64,000 bases of DNA, taken from assembly GCA_018343915.1 (NCBI GenBank), contig JABRWF010000001.1, positions 1,674,001 through 1,738,000 on the forward strand, read 5' to 3'. The translations under genes and the position numbers were made by a program. Position 1 is the first letter of the stretch, and each line of letters starts with the position of its first letter. The notes below the pieces were generated by a model. That model saw only the letters and a program-made list of their open reading frames with translations. It ran no database searches and was not told the origin of the DNA. The stretch comes from Agroathelia rolfsii. Its lineage: Eukaryota > Basidiomycota > Agaricomycetes > Amylocorticiales > Amylocorticiaceae. Positions 24,092 to 36,063 of the stretch are shown here, in pieces.

Positions 24092-25339
24092 CTAAAACTC
24101 CTCGACTTCGACTGTAAATCCGCACCCTTTACAGACCTGCTTGCCACCGCTAAGCTGCCCGAAATCATGCTGATGCTGTTCGTCCATACGGCGTTGCCAT
24201 ACGCCCTCCTTGGTGCGCTTTCTCAACTCGCGCAAGCCTTCTTCGAACTTTTTGTTCTTCTTCTTGCGCTTTTCTGCCGTGCGACGTTCCCATTCAGCAT
24301 CGAGTGCCTCTGGGGAGCCCCATTTTTTCCATGCAAAGGCTTCGACTTGGTAACGTAGGAAGAGCATCATGTTGGCAAATGTGGATTTATGGGGGTTAGC
24401 TTTTAGCAGATGGGGTAATTCTTCTTCGTCACGTAGTTCAGCTGATTTTTCTGCGTTAGCATCTTTAATAGTGTAATATTAAAAATAAGAGTTTACCATC
24501 AGTTAATAAATAGTCCTCTTTGCACTCCGTCTTTGTGAGCAAACTGTACAGCTCTGGCTTCTCGTTTTCGCATCGCTTGCAGATGAGACAGCGAAAAACG
24601 CGCATCATCTGGACGTCGATTTCCATTGAACCGCACTCGCGACACTTGGGATTCTTGTCCTTGTCGAGGAACACGGCTGTAAGCGTATATCAGCAAGGCA
24701 CAAGATAAAAATATCTATCAGAAAGACGACAATGGAGTATGGAGTGAAAGAAAATACGCACGAATATCCGTATTCTTCTCTGTCCTCTGCCTTTCTCTTT
24801 CTCTTTCCTTCCTCCTCATACGCTCAAGATCCTCATCGGCGCCCTCCTCGACGAGGAAACCACCCTTGGAATTGACCATCTTGGATAGATCATACTCAAA
24901 GTACGTCCCGAGTCGTTTATCCCGCGCAAGCTTGCCCTTTTTATTCTTGTCTCCGCCATTGTCATTGGTGCCGTCGCCTTTGGCTATCCGGGATGTTGTA
25001 GGTGATGTTGAGGTGGCTGGGACGACTGCAAGCGGACGCTTGTTGTTCGCGTTGGATGTAGAAGAGGATGCTGCTACCTCTTGTTCACGCTGACGTTGTC
25101 GAGCCTTGGCTATATCACAACGAAATTTATTTCACATACCATTATTTAGTACAATCGACAATGACATTACGGGTATGTAAAATAAAAATAAAAATAACAG
25201 CGCATTAGCCACACATACCTCGTAAACGATTGATTTCAATCCTTTTGATTTGCTCAGGTGTCAACTGCAATTGCTGCGTGGATGATGACGAAGACACCTT
25301 GGGCGGTGGTGTCTTTGGACGTTCTTGAATGTCACTCAT
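24092..25339 (-). CDS. RAD14: DNA repair protein XPA/Rad14
   Basis: Damage-verification factor of nucleotide excision repair, binding DNA with RPA and TFIIH in the nucleus. Start ATG at 25337-25339 ([20 protein letters not shown]), stop at 24092-24094. After a basic disordered N-terminus comes a zinc finger with CRECG (about 24625) and CLICKRC (about 24565), then the DNA-binding part: [38 protein letters not shown] and [20 protein letters not shown]. The basic helix [18 protein letters not shown] and the C-terminal TFIIH-contact region [20 protein letters not shown] complete the family layout. Four introns (near 25219-25100, 24760-24675, 24498-24443 and nearby). Intact. Confidence 0.93.
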
Positions 25340-26215
25340 GACGATGGTATTTTTTGTTGTAGGTAATGGGTTTCAAACAATTCAAAGGTCCAGAAAACTT
25401 GAAGCGCGACAGATGATGTGATTTAATAGACCCAAGTTAAGTCTTATTGCACGGGAGAAGCCACAGCGCTCGCAATACCGACGCAGTGAGTCAATTGCGT
25501 CACGGTACTAGTAGAATGGTGGGCGGCCACTTAGTAAGCCTCATACCGGAACTAAATCGGTCTTCCTTATAGTACTCCACTTGGACAAGAGAAATGAGAT
25601 GTCTTATTATTATTATCATTATTATCGCTATTTTTGTTGGGCAGTCCCCCCGGGACAGGACGTACTTTCGCATCAATCTCAGTCAGCCACAATCTCCATG
25701 AAAGAATGATTACGACAAGTGGTTTTAATCAGGTCCAGATGAGTCGGCACACTAAGCGGAACTAAAAGGCAGTGAGGGAACTAGTCACACATAGTTTCAT
25801 CTGTGGATAAGTAAGGCGCAAGGGATGGGATAACAGTATGAACATATCAACCACAGGTATGGGGAAACACGGCGAAAGTGAGGGGGAGAAGGGAGGTAAG
25901 AGGCCAAAAAAGATTGCACATGGAACCCGTGATGGATGCTAAATTGTTTGAAAGCAATGGTATCATGTAAAAAAAAAGAAAAGAAAAAAGCAGGTAAATG
26001 ACACAAAAAAGTGGTGCGTGAAAACAGCTTTAGTAAGAAAAAGAAGTGCGTGTGTCTAACAGCCCAATAACTGCGATTGTAGCAGCCGGAAGTATGGAGG
26101 GAAAAGAACATGATATATAGGTGAAAGTGAAGAATGGGGGGGAAGCAACAAATCGGCGCTGCCTGAGTAACCCATTCTAGAAAAGCGACATCTCATAGAT
26201 ATATATAAGGTTTTC
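25340..26215. other. Intergenic, Rad14 promoter and Ras 3' region
   Basis: About 880 bases between two minus-strand genes. Holds the Rad14 promoter and the Ras 3' UTR. A TTATTATTATCATTATTAT simple stretch lies at about 25604-25627 and A/G-rich tracts at 25970-26045. No gene seen. Confidence 0.6.
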
Positions 26216-27274
26216 CTACATGACCACGCACTTGATCTTCGTCTTCCCTGTCTTTTCCCCTGCTTTCTCCCCTGGCGGCCGTGGGTTTGTTATCGGACCG
26301 GGAGTAGGGTTTCCCGGCTCTGGCCTTGTGGCCCGCAATGATCGTACGAGTGTGTGGAACAGTCGCTCCACATTCTGTGATGTTTTGGCGGATGTTTCGA
26401 GGAATTCACAGCCAAATGTACGAGCAAGTTGTGCGCCCTCGTCTCGAGACACCTCTCGCTCGTGGACTTTATCACATTTATTTCCGACTAGCATAAAGAT
26501 CGGTTTTTGTCGTTTCACCCTCATCATCGACTGACGGAAATTTTCGAGACGTTCAAACGTCATTCGAGAGGCAATCGAATAGACAAGAATGAAACCTTGG
26601 CCCTCACTAGATAAATAGATGGATAGTATAAAATCAGAACAATAAGATCGTTGACAATGGCTTGATCGGCCGTGCAGATATGATAAACTGATCACGCACC
26701 GAACCCATTGATCACGCAGAGTGGCATATTCCTCTGTAATGCGGTAAATTAGTGGTCAATATAGTCAGATGAGAGAACCCAGATCAGAGATAGTGTACCT
26801 TGGCCAGCGGTATCGATGACTTCGACAAAGCACAGTCTGTTGTCTACAACAAGCTGTTTGCGGTAAGCATCCTCTATTGTCGGATCATAAGTCTATATAA
26901 TGCAAGAGATGCGGGCTTAGCGCGTCGTAAGATGAGTCGTCCGGTGGCTACTGAAACACGCACCTCTGTTCATTCCAAAACCACATTTATTATAGAGATT
27001 GGAGTGATAAAACAAATTAATAAGATCAGCTCCCCCGGAATCATTTGCTTTTGTTCAGCCAAGAAACCAGCCGGATATGCTACGCACCGACGAAGCAACC
27101 AAGTGTGAACTGTTAGTTTTAATCGATGTAAGCCATAACTCTCTTCTAGTATCGGAGTGACCCGAGAGGGCAGTGGGAGAAATTTGTGGCAAAAGCAAGT
27201 GTACTGACCTGTACAGCAAGCGCAGTCTTTCCAACACCACCATCGCCCAGAACGGCTATTCTCCAGTTGTCCAT
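26216..27274 (-). CDS. Ras-family small GTPase with CaaX box
   Basis: Membrane-attached GTP switch. Six exons plus a microexon: 27209-27274, 27088-27109, 26964-26965, 26799-26892, 26700-26733, 26216-26606; total 202 residues. P-loop [10 protein letters not shown] at residues 9-18, switch [12 protein letters not shown], switch [21 protein letters not shown] and ETSAK for guanine binding, a Pro-rich hypervariable tail and the prenylation box CVVM. The short tail start [10 protein letters not shown] and the sequence after the P-loop place it in the Ras/Rap group; which fungal Ras subfamily cannot be decided here. Joining exon 2 (ending GTC G) to exon 4 (starting ACT TAT GAT) requires the 2-nt exon AG to keep frame and restore the conserved Glu of VETYDP. 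Confidence 0.93.
26964..26965 (-). other. 2-nt microexon (AG) of the Ras gene
   Basis: On the minus strand GAACAG (acceptor) is followed by AG and then GTGCGT (strong donor). Including these two bases turns the split codon G|AG into Glu and joins FTLGCFV to [12 protein letters not shown] in frame. Flanking introns would be 27087-26966 (122 nt) and 26963-26893 (71 nt). A direct join of the flanking exons is out of frame. Confidence 0.75.
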
Positions 27275-30200
27275 GCTACTGCAAGCAGAAAAAGTAGTTT
27301 GATGCGTAAGCCGGTCGCGAGAATGTGGTATGAGTGGTATTGAAGACGGACTGGAGATGTTATTCAGAGTTGAAGTTGTACTATTATGACAGAGACCGCA
27401 AATGGTCAGACACGAGAGCGCCAGAGAAGGGGAGGGAGGCCAAGGCCCCGAGACATGACGCACATAGACGACAGATACCTTGAATCAAAAGGCAAGATAG
27501 GAGAGGTCCGGACAGGCTAGTTGGGCTAACAGAGAGAGGGGATGGAGAAAGATGCAGAGATGACTGAAAACGGGCGCAATTCGAGAAAATGGTCGTCCAA
27601 AGGTCGTGCAAGGGTCGTAACAGAGGCGCTGAGAAGCCTGAGCAGTCAAGGATATGGGTGAAGATGTGAGAGGGGGGACAGAGGGTGATCCCAAACTCGG
27701 CCCATCGCCAATTTCTAGAGAGGTCCACAAACGGCCATATCCCGCCCCGGACTTCCATATCTGGTCATCACATCGCCGGTGGACAATCCAGCTCGGCCGA
27801 CCCTGGCTCGTCCAATTGCGTCCTGGACCAAGCCAGCAGTGGAACCGTGCCAGGTATAGCCCATTGGGTCCTATCCATGCATGCCTACCGCTGCGATGGA
27901 TGTCATCCCAACTCGTCATATCTTACACCACTCCATCTATCTTTCTTCCCGGTCTAGCGCCAGTGCTGATAGTGCTCACCAGCTTGCCTGCGCAGCCCAA
28001 CCCTCCGATGCGGAACTTGAAGCGGAGAGCCCGGTCAGGATGGCAGTCTAGGCAAGGCAGAGCCCCCCTCCTCCGTCCGATCATCATAGATCTATATCTC
28101 TCTGGGGGACTCATAACTCATGACGCCGTGTACCATATACATACATACAACAACAACAACAATGGGCCCGCTACACATGTACAATCACTTTGTGCGTCCC
28201 CCCCCCCCTTTCCCGCGGCTCCACATCTCCCTCTGCTGTAGACTTGATTGTTCCGAGGCCAAAAGTCCATTTGTGATTGGTATACCCTCTCCCAATTGCG
28301 TGTTCCCTAGGTCGCTCGGACGAAGGCCCAGAGGGACAAAAATACACATGTGCATATCAGATATACACATAATGGGGGATTGGCATGGACAGGAACACAG
28401 ATGGAGATGAGAATTCACACACCAGCGCTTGCTTATCCACCACACAAAAACTCTAATCGGCCGCTTGCCCAGCTATTTTAAGGAGGGGTCAAGGAAAAGA
28501 GTACGCTTCCGCCTACATTGCGGCTCGTGGCTTTTTTTTTTTTTTTTTTTTTTTTGCCTCTCTCACGGAGGCCCACTCTCGATTTGGATGAAGCGGAAAA
28601 GGGGGAACGCATATAAATGCCGCAGGGGCAGTTTCGGCAGTAGCAATAACCACGCCGCTGGGAAATCCCTAAAGATGAGATGATGTATGACCATAGCCAC
28701 CGCACCATTTATGCCTTGTGCTAGAGGCCAAGATGCGAGGCAAAACGGCATTTATTGCAATGCATCCCAATGTGTCATGATCCGGCAGGCGGTCAGCGGA
28801 TAATAGTGCGCGTGGTTAATCCAGGCTCAAAGAGAAAGAAAGGGGGCGATGGGTGAAAAAGAACTGTATGTATGACTTAACTTGCAAACTAAAACTCAAA
28901 GTACTCAGCAGTCTAAGTAGTATAGCAGTATAAGGAAGTTGTGCTAAGTATTCGCACGGAAAAACTTGTTCGAGCGAGGCAGGTCTATACACTGTATGCG
29001 CATTTATTTATTACCCTCACTTTTACTCCGGCGTTTCGTTGTCTCCATCCCTGAGTGGCTATGATACGGTCTCGAGACGCAATTGGAGCTATCCGTCCAT
29101 CGGGGTCCATACCGTACACCCGGCATAATGCGGAGCAATGGGACGTTAGGCCCATAACGCCAGCCGCTGTTAATTTACAAGTCCAAGTCGACGGGACGGA
29201 CATGCAGTCCAATATACCCTTGTATACATAACGTTACGCCATCGACGGGCCGCCGTCCGTGGACTCTTTGATCGGATAATATGCACGGACAGCCTTTACT
29301 AACTTTTTTTTTTCGATCGTGCAGACAAGCGCGCGAAAATAGCAACGTATCTCAGTTTAAATATGCCGATATTCTATACCATAGCTGTAAGCCGCATATA
29401 CGCGATGGAGCCCTGCCGCCGCATCGTGGCGCATGTGGGGATGCGCCAGAACGTGCGGTGTGCCGCATGCGCGTAATTCACAACCGTGTTAGGCATGCCT
29501 AAATGCTATTCCAACTCCGCCGAAAAGCTTCCCTTATTTTACCTATTTTGATTTACCTTGCTGGGTCAATCTTTTGCTATTGTTATGAGCAAAAATGGGA
29601 ACGCTCTGGTACCGAAGCACCACTATAATGACAATGATCGAATGGTATAATGAAGAAAGGGAAAATTCTTATGAGGTAAACACTAATACAGCAATAGCAT
29701 TAAGTAGCAGTAATAATACAGTTTAAAGTATGAATAGAGATTCGTTGTCCTTGTTTTCTATTTGACATCAGTCAATGGATCGATCATATAAGGGAAGAAA
29801 GGGAGGAGAGATGCTTATCGCCACTAGTGACATTCCAATACACAATTGAACACATGTTCCCATAAGAGAAAAGAAGATGAATGGAAGGGAGGGACGTCGG
29901 GGAGGGAGGAGGTATAGAAAAAAGGCAATGACGAGAGAAAAAACGTAAGAGAGGCGACGAAAGCCGTGCACATGACGCCGCCAATACATGCGAACGCGCC
30001 TAATAAACGCACACGCACACGCACAGAGAAACAAACTACCCTTTCTGTCTAGGGCAATGGGCAACAGACTAAGAGAAATAGCAAACCTTGGAGATATCGC
30101 GGATACTCCGCGTAAGTTCACGAACAAACGGCGTTCCAGTTAGACAAGGCATTACGCATGTAGTAAGTAATAATGATGGTTAGGATCACTGGTGATGGAT

Positions 30201-31723
30201 GAATGCTTCCTTGCTCTTGTTCTTGTTTTCCAATTGGACGCGCACCATGCCCGGGCGTATGTATGTGCATGTGCGCGGAGCGATCCATGGCTAACCAGTC
30301 AAGAGAACACGAATGGGAAACGCGTGCTCGAGAGCAAGATGGTGATAAACTGCCGTGCAGTTGAATTATGGATATTTCTCTCCGAGGCTCTCCTCCGTAA
30401 AGTGTTGAAAAATTGAAGAAGCCAGAGACCCAACCGGGTACCTCATCACGGAGCCTGGGGGCCTCAAGAATCACGGAGAGATCATTATTAGATGAAAGGT
30501 GACGAGCGCTTATTAGAAGTCCTGATGATCCAAGAGTACCAAGCAAGCCATCTATGGGTTGCTTCCATAGTCGTCTTGCTCTAAGGAAGAAAAACACGAG
30601 CATCTTCCTCTTCCTCTTGGGTGCATGCGTCCGAGTTCAGGGTTCACATGCCATGAAACATGTAGACGAGTAGTCAGCTCATGAACTGAGATGCACCTGC
30701 ACTTGTACATCATCCGGGACATTCGTGCCGGGGATTAGATCAAAGCAAAGAGCAGCTTGGGGTGGGAACAAAAGATGACAAAGACTAGCCAATAATTTGT
30801 CGAAGAACACGAGGACAAATCGCTGCTCGTTATTGCTGCTTAGTTCATAATGGGGAAGAAACCGGAAGGGTCCCATTTATATTTCGAGTATAAAAAGGTT
30901 GGTTTTTTCTGGAGCCCATCGTGACATTTGTGCACGTGATAGTGATATAAGCTTACACGTGACAGAAGCTTAAAGCCGTCATCATGCTTATATAATCAAC
31001 TACAGCCGACTTCCGAGTCTGCGGTTGGGAGGATGTTGAAAAACGCTCATGGAGACCGGTGTGATGAGGAGAAGGAACGGGGCTCATCAAGGAACTCCTC
31101 TCGCCTAAAAGTTGAAATATAAACTGGCGAACAAGATTGAAGCAAATGATACATTGGTTAAAAATCTGTGAAACATAAAGGCGAACAGAACGGTGGATAA
31201 CGTAAGATTTGAAATGTCAGCCGCATAGAGCAGGTCTTAGACCCATCCCGAAGAATACTCAGTCCACCACTGCGCATACACTAAGTAGAAACGTGGTGAA
31301 TGCATGCACTTCATATTGCAGAAAACGGTTTGTATTGAGCCTTCGTCATCTCTAATAAAGTTATAATAGTACAGTAGAAATGACGCGCAACGGGTACTTG
31401 TTGTAGCGAGAGTGCAACACCAAGAAAAGAAACGCAAGGCTGGTGATCGTATGGTAAAAGGGTTCTATTCTACAGACAACTTCGAGACGCAACCAGACTG
31501 AGAGAATGGGAAGATAAATTAATACACATGTGCAAACAAATGAACGAAGTATGACCCAAGTATGGTGATGCTATAGCCATTGGGGTGTTTTGAGGGTAAG
31601 ATGTAAGAGGGTGTATGGAGAGAGGCACTAGCAGCAAATACGCGAGGCCAAACGGATGTGTGGATAGGTATGTTGCAAGGAGGTTGCTGGGGCGTCATGA
31701 AAACGGTGAGGTATGACGCAAAC
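27275..31723. other. 4.4-kb stretch with no recognisable gene
   Basis: Between the Ras start and the small gene at 31724. Long frames here (for example 27654-28241 on plus and 30118-30603 on minus) show no family resemblance, biased low-complexity composition and no credible introns. It may contain the long Ras 5' region and non-coding transcripts; a TATAAAA-like sequence lies at 30889. Low-complexity tracts include C11 at 28198-28208 and T24 at 28532-28555. Confidence 0.5.
28532..28555 (+). repeat. Poly-T run of 24
   Basis: Uninterrupted T tract in the gene-free interval upstream of Ras. Confidence 0.9.
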
Positions 31724-32089
31724 TCAGTCCTGGCGGCTGAACTCTGCTTGCGACAAGTTCAGCACAAAGGTGCACTTGTGGTTCTTTGGTGGCTCAATGA
31801 GCTTGATGGGTTTACCGGTGCCTTTTGCTGGGGCATTGAGTGTGTTGTGGATTGATGCGAAGGGCCTCAGTGGCTTTGAGGTAGGGAAGGATCCTTGCCG
31901 CTTGGGCATGGGGCGAGGTGCGAACGGAGATGTGTCGTTCGAACGAGGTGGGCGTACTGAGGACGCGAGAGGAGAAGAAACAGCGGGAGCACCAGCCATA
32001 GTCATGGTCATAGTAGCTGTAGATAATAGTAAAAATAGTCAGCCTTGACAATCCAAAGAAAAAAGGGATGGAGACGGATACTAACACAT
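31724..32089 (-). CDS. Small Pro/Ser-rich protein, function unknown
   Basis: A 93-residue protein without recognised domains. The body exon runs 31724-32016 (MAGAPAVSSPLASSVRPPRS ... LIEPPKNHKCTFVLNLS). Upstream lies a convincing intron (32017-32085) with donor GTTAGT, branch-like GCTGAC and acceptor CTACAG; joining it to ATGT at 32086-32089 gives an in-frame start with a 4-nt first coding exon. If that exon is not used, translation starts at 32011. A TATAAA box lies at 32274-32279 on the same strand. Disordered, with many SxxP and PxxP sites. The spliced start and TATA box support a real gene; conservation cannot be tested here. Confidence 0.55.
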
Positions 32090-32273
32090 GATTTAATGGA
32101 AAGACTGAAGATGGAGGAAAGCAGGAAGAAAAATGGGGTACTCTTGAAGCCGAGTAGAACAAGTGCTCAGGAAGAGTGTGGCAGAGTAGAGTAAGCAACT
32201 ATACGAGAGAGTTGATTGTTGTGGGCTGCGTCAAAGCTAGGAACTGGAACACCGGAGGCACTAGTGGTTGGGC

Positions 32274-32279
32274 TTTATA
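32274..32279 (-). promoter_or_regulatory. TATAAA box of the small gene
   Basis: Minus-strand TATAAA about 185 bases upstream of the proposed start at 32089, a usual distance for a fungal gene with a 5' UTR. Confidence 0.45.
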
Positions 32280-33887
32280 GGCCAATTGACTACGCGTTGG
32301 GGATCGGCTTGCCCCTCCTTACTCCCATCCCCAACTTTCGTGGGAAAACGTGGCTCCTCGATTACCATTGCGTAACTTTGGTAACCAATCTTGTTTTGGT
32401 CCTTTCTTCTCAATCCCGCGTCCGTATGCTGCACCGTCATGTCCGTATGTCGTCCTCTTATCCTCCATGTGTTCCCCTCCTCCTCAACTGCATTGACCAT
32501 CGAGTACAAAGCTTGCTGAGATATGGTCTTAAGAAAATGTTAGTAAATCATTTTTCAGCTTATCCGATATGCACTGAATAACTGCATTTTCTCACGATCA
32601 GCTTGCTTGAGAAAAACCGCTGTGAGTTTGATGAGCATCACTGCCATTGCGGCGCCCGCCCTCTACGGTTGCATATATGATACGGCACAGGGCGAATCTT
32701 GCATAAAAATACGCTTGTTACTTTTTCAGCTGTTTCTGCATTTTTGGCGATCGAATCCGGCGTTATTCGGTATATATTACCTTGGCTTTGATTTTTTTTG
32801 TTAATGGCTCGTAAGCCTGCGTCAACCTCGGGCTACGGCCGTATGTTGCGATCAGCTATCGGTCTTGGGTGTTGCCATTAGTCCTCGCCGAGAGAACTCT
32901 TCTGGCTTTCAATAAAGATGTCTCCCTCTGGGGTGGACACCTGATCTATCTGCCCCAGTTAGCCATAGACCCACAGACTTGCCCACCTTTCGGCACGCCG
33001 TTATGTTACTTCGTTAAAACACTCTGAGCAGTCCCCGAGGACACTTGACGACTCCCGTCCCCAATGGATGTCTCGGTGGGAATAGTGCGACTCGCTCGTA
33101 GGCTCCGGGATTGCGCATATACCCTGCTCTGCTCCAACTGGCTGTTTACCTTTTGCTTTTTGGAGTCATCTATTTTGCATTCGCCGCCGGCCTGCTTGCA
33201 CATCCCAGATATCACCGTTTATCTGAGCCAATGAGGGACATCGATGATAGCGGTGCTGTAAGGGATCTGGGGTCTGGGTCTTGTAATATTGATAATAAGC
33301 AGGATGCATCATTGACAATCCATCGTGCACACCGGTCGTCACATTCGCGACATATGGTCACTTACCCAAGTGCTATATTCGCAGGATCTCTACACATGAC
33401 AGTGCTTTATCTCCTAATGGGAAGCACACCTGCGCAATGCAGCATCGCATTCTGTCAACACATCTAAGAGGTATATCGTATCTTTTATCTATCCCAGTGC
33501 AATAAATCAGTAGCCTTTTGTTATCGCAAGTCATGGTACTCACCCACTACTCCTGGCATATCCATCTCTAACCATGCGCATAGTGTGTGTTACCGCATGG
33601 TTCATGATCTACAATTGGATATGTGGATGTGGGTGAGCTTTTGCTAGTGCGTGTCCAATGATTCGCAACAATTCGTCCCAGCGCTCTAGCAGAAAACGGC
33701 TACCCAATCCACGAATGCATGAGTACGAGCATCGATACCCCAACCGTAGCGTAAGGGCCATCGTGACTGATTCATACCCATCTGATTGCCCGACTAGTTT
33801 CTAATCACGTCCTAGTGCATGAATCGAAACAGCTGAAGCCAATCGCATAGCATCGAGCCATCCGCGTTTCTCCCCACTTACAGACGC

Positions 33888-33906
33888 GGGGGGGGGGGGG
33901 GGGGGG
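33888..33906 (+). repeat. Poly-G run of 19
   Basis: Uninterrupted G tract followed shortly by a second G6-G6 cluster (33920-33933). Such a tract can form a G-quadruplex. Confidence 0.9.
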
Positions 33907-34151
33907 ACTCCTTTGAAGAGGGGGGACAGAGGGGGCTGTTTCGGTTGCTCCATTGGCGGCATAAGACCAAAGGTTCGTTGTTATCGAGCAATTCATGCTC
34001 GTGATGTAAGAATATCGTAATTACGAACCGGACCGAGCATGAACGCGTGGATCACAGCTGATATCATTGGATAAAATCATTGAATTCATTCATTTATATA
34101 TACAAGAAAAAAATGAAAAGTGAGGTGAACCCTTATGAGGATGAGGATTGA

Positions 34152-34170
34152 TTTTTTTTTTTTTTTTTTT
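34152..34170 (+). repeat. Poly-T run of 19
   Basis: Uninterrupted T tract followed by an A-rich tract, in the gene-poor interval. Confidence 0.9.
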
Positions 34171-35066
34171 ATAAAAAAAAAGGGACTTGGGGAGACGAAT
34201 GGGCTGTCTATACTGAAGGTAGGAGTCATAGTCTACTATACACAAACTTGGGGGGAGACGAGAATCGAAGGGAATAATAATATAATCCGAAGAAGACATA
34301 GATTGGAGGGGTAAATGCCGTGTTTACATGCCACCTAACCATCAACATTTCCATCAAAAGTCCGACAACCTGATGGAGCCTTGACCAGGCTCCATCGGCA
34401 CCGAATCAATATGGAAAGTATATTGCGAGAAGGCTATTGTTATCAAAAGAATACGATCGGCAATGAGGATAAAGTGAACAGTTAGAGAGACAGAGATAAA
34501 CAAGGAAAAAGAGGAAATAATGCCAACATATGAATATTGTACAATGTGAAAAGAATAAGTCAGAAAGAAGGTAAAAGCAAAGAAACCAAGAATTAATAAG
34601 CCGAGAAGAACCTCTGTACAAAATAGGGAGGCCTTTCAGTGAACTGTATGGAAGCCAGCGAGCGAGGATAATGGTGTTCCTTGACATAAGCTGCGCCGAG
34701 CCGAATAGGTGTAACTTCCATGAGACAATCCCCATTTGGAGTTTTTGGAGAATTGTGGGAATATAATACAATAGGTAGCCGGGGCAGATATGACCACTGA
34801 AGTTGGTATGGGAGGTTGTTTGCCCCTGGCGGAGAGAGTAGGCAGAGTCTGTATGAAGACGTCATTTGCCAGAGAATTCCGAAGCCCAAAATTAAGTTCT
34901 GGGAGGAGAGATAGTCCGAGACTGGGAGAGATGCGGAGGTTGTGAGTTGGTGCGATGAGTCCGTTTCATGTACGCATGTCCTGCGGCAGCTAGGGAAACC
35001 GATAAGGTGATAGAAAGTAAGGGAAAGCCGAAGAAAATCGCGGGGATAGAGATATAGATGCAACAA

Positions 35067-35580
35067 TCACTGGACGTCCACCAAGAGATTGCGCTCCAAA
35101 ATAAATTTGCCTTCTTTGTATCTTTGTTGTTCCTCGTAAGCTCGGTCCTGCGGTAGTAGGCGGAGATTAGTGCCAGAAATAAGCAATGGAAACTCGATGG
35201 GGTTCTCACGTATTTCCACCCGACTGTAGTACCGCACTTGATACAGAAAATATCCCGCACAGTATGGTTACCTGTTGTCATTTGGCGATCGTTGGGCTCG
35301 CCTTCAATCACATTGACTCTGTGGAATGAATGAGTTATAATATTCCTAATCATGAACATATAAGTGCAGCGCTCACACAGCATCGAACAAGTAAGCGCGG
35401 CCATGTTGGCCATTGAACGCCTGTTAATAACAGGAGATTAAGCTGCCGAATGCGAAGGAAGACTCGGGGGGAAGCGCATACCCTGGAGAGCATTTGGTGG
35501 ATGGTCGCCAGGTGAGTTCTGCATGTTGAGCATCCATAGATGCGCTCGCCATGAAGGTAACGACGATAAGACATGCCCAT
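35067..35580 (-). CDS. Yippee-like zinc-binding protein
   Basis: Small conserved eukaryotic protein of the YPEL family; yeast and animal relatives link to the GID/CTLH ubiquitin ligase (Moh1) or to spindle and centrosome functions. Four exons give 110 residues. The Yippee zinc fold is complete: CSTC in YGCSTCRTHLATIHQMLSR, then AFNGQHGRAYLFDAV, VNVIEGEPNDRQMTTGNHTV, the second pair CIKC in RDIFCIKCGTTVGWKY, and EEQQRYKEGKFILERNLL. Start ATG 35578-35580 (a second Met two codons later is possible); stop at 35067-35069. Introns near 35483-35420, 35375-35320 and 35210-35147. Intact; family ends with this conserved helix. Confidence 0.93.
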
Positions 35581-36063
35581 GGTGAATATGAAGAGTAACG
35601 ACTGTTTAGCAGGGCTACGATGAGCTGTAGATGAGTGAACTGGGTCAAGTTAGGAGGCAGGGGGTGCAGGGCATTATATACTATCGCCGCTGCACAGCGA
35701 CAGAGCACACAATCGGCGTTTACCCAGCGCGGCCGGCACGCCGTACCGTCAGATTCACCCCACCCTCCATTCTCAGTCTGGTGCCAGTGTCCCCATTCAT
35801 TTCTCATACCGCAGATATACCGGAAATGCATACGTGGAAAAGTTCCACCACCTGTTGATTTACATGACCCATTTCTTGGCAAGGGCCGGGTGCGCTATTA
35901 CATGAAATCATGCATTAAAGGGTCGTATTAGTCAGCATTTAACAGGCGATTATTGGATGATTCGATGACGACTCATGTTGCTAGAAGTCTGATCCACACA
36001 TCTGGGCATCTTTCTTGCGGAAGAAATGGTGCAATTATTCAAGGAACAAAAATTAAAAAAGAA
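35581..36063. other. Intergenic, Yippee-like promoter and tRNA 3' flank
   Basis: About 480 bases. Short frames on both strands at 35424-35931 overlap and show no family resemblance; they look like chance. The T-rich stretch read on the minus strand just after the tRNA (about 36042-36062) would serve as the Pol III terminator. Confidence 0.5.

Larger units (their letters stand above)
32090..35066. other. Gene-poor interval
   Basis: About 3 kb between the small gene and the Yippee-like gene. Holds promoter sequence of the first and probably the 3' UTR of the second. A plus frame at 33111-33467 begins with TTG, not ATG, and resembles nothing known. Contains a G19 run and a T19 run. Confidence 0.5.

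Noticed and set aside
27654..28241. 195-codon open frame on the plus strand upstream of Ras
   Set aside because: No recognisable motif, biased composition, simple-repeat Asn run near the end and no credible introns; looks like chance.
33111..33467. 118-codon plus frame with a hydrophobic N-terminus
   Set aside because: It begins with TTG, has no ATG near the start and no family resemblance.
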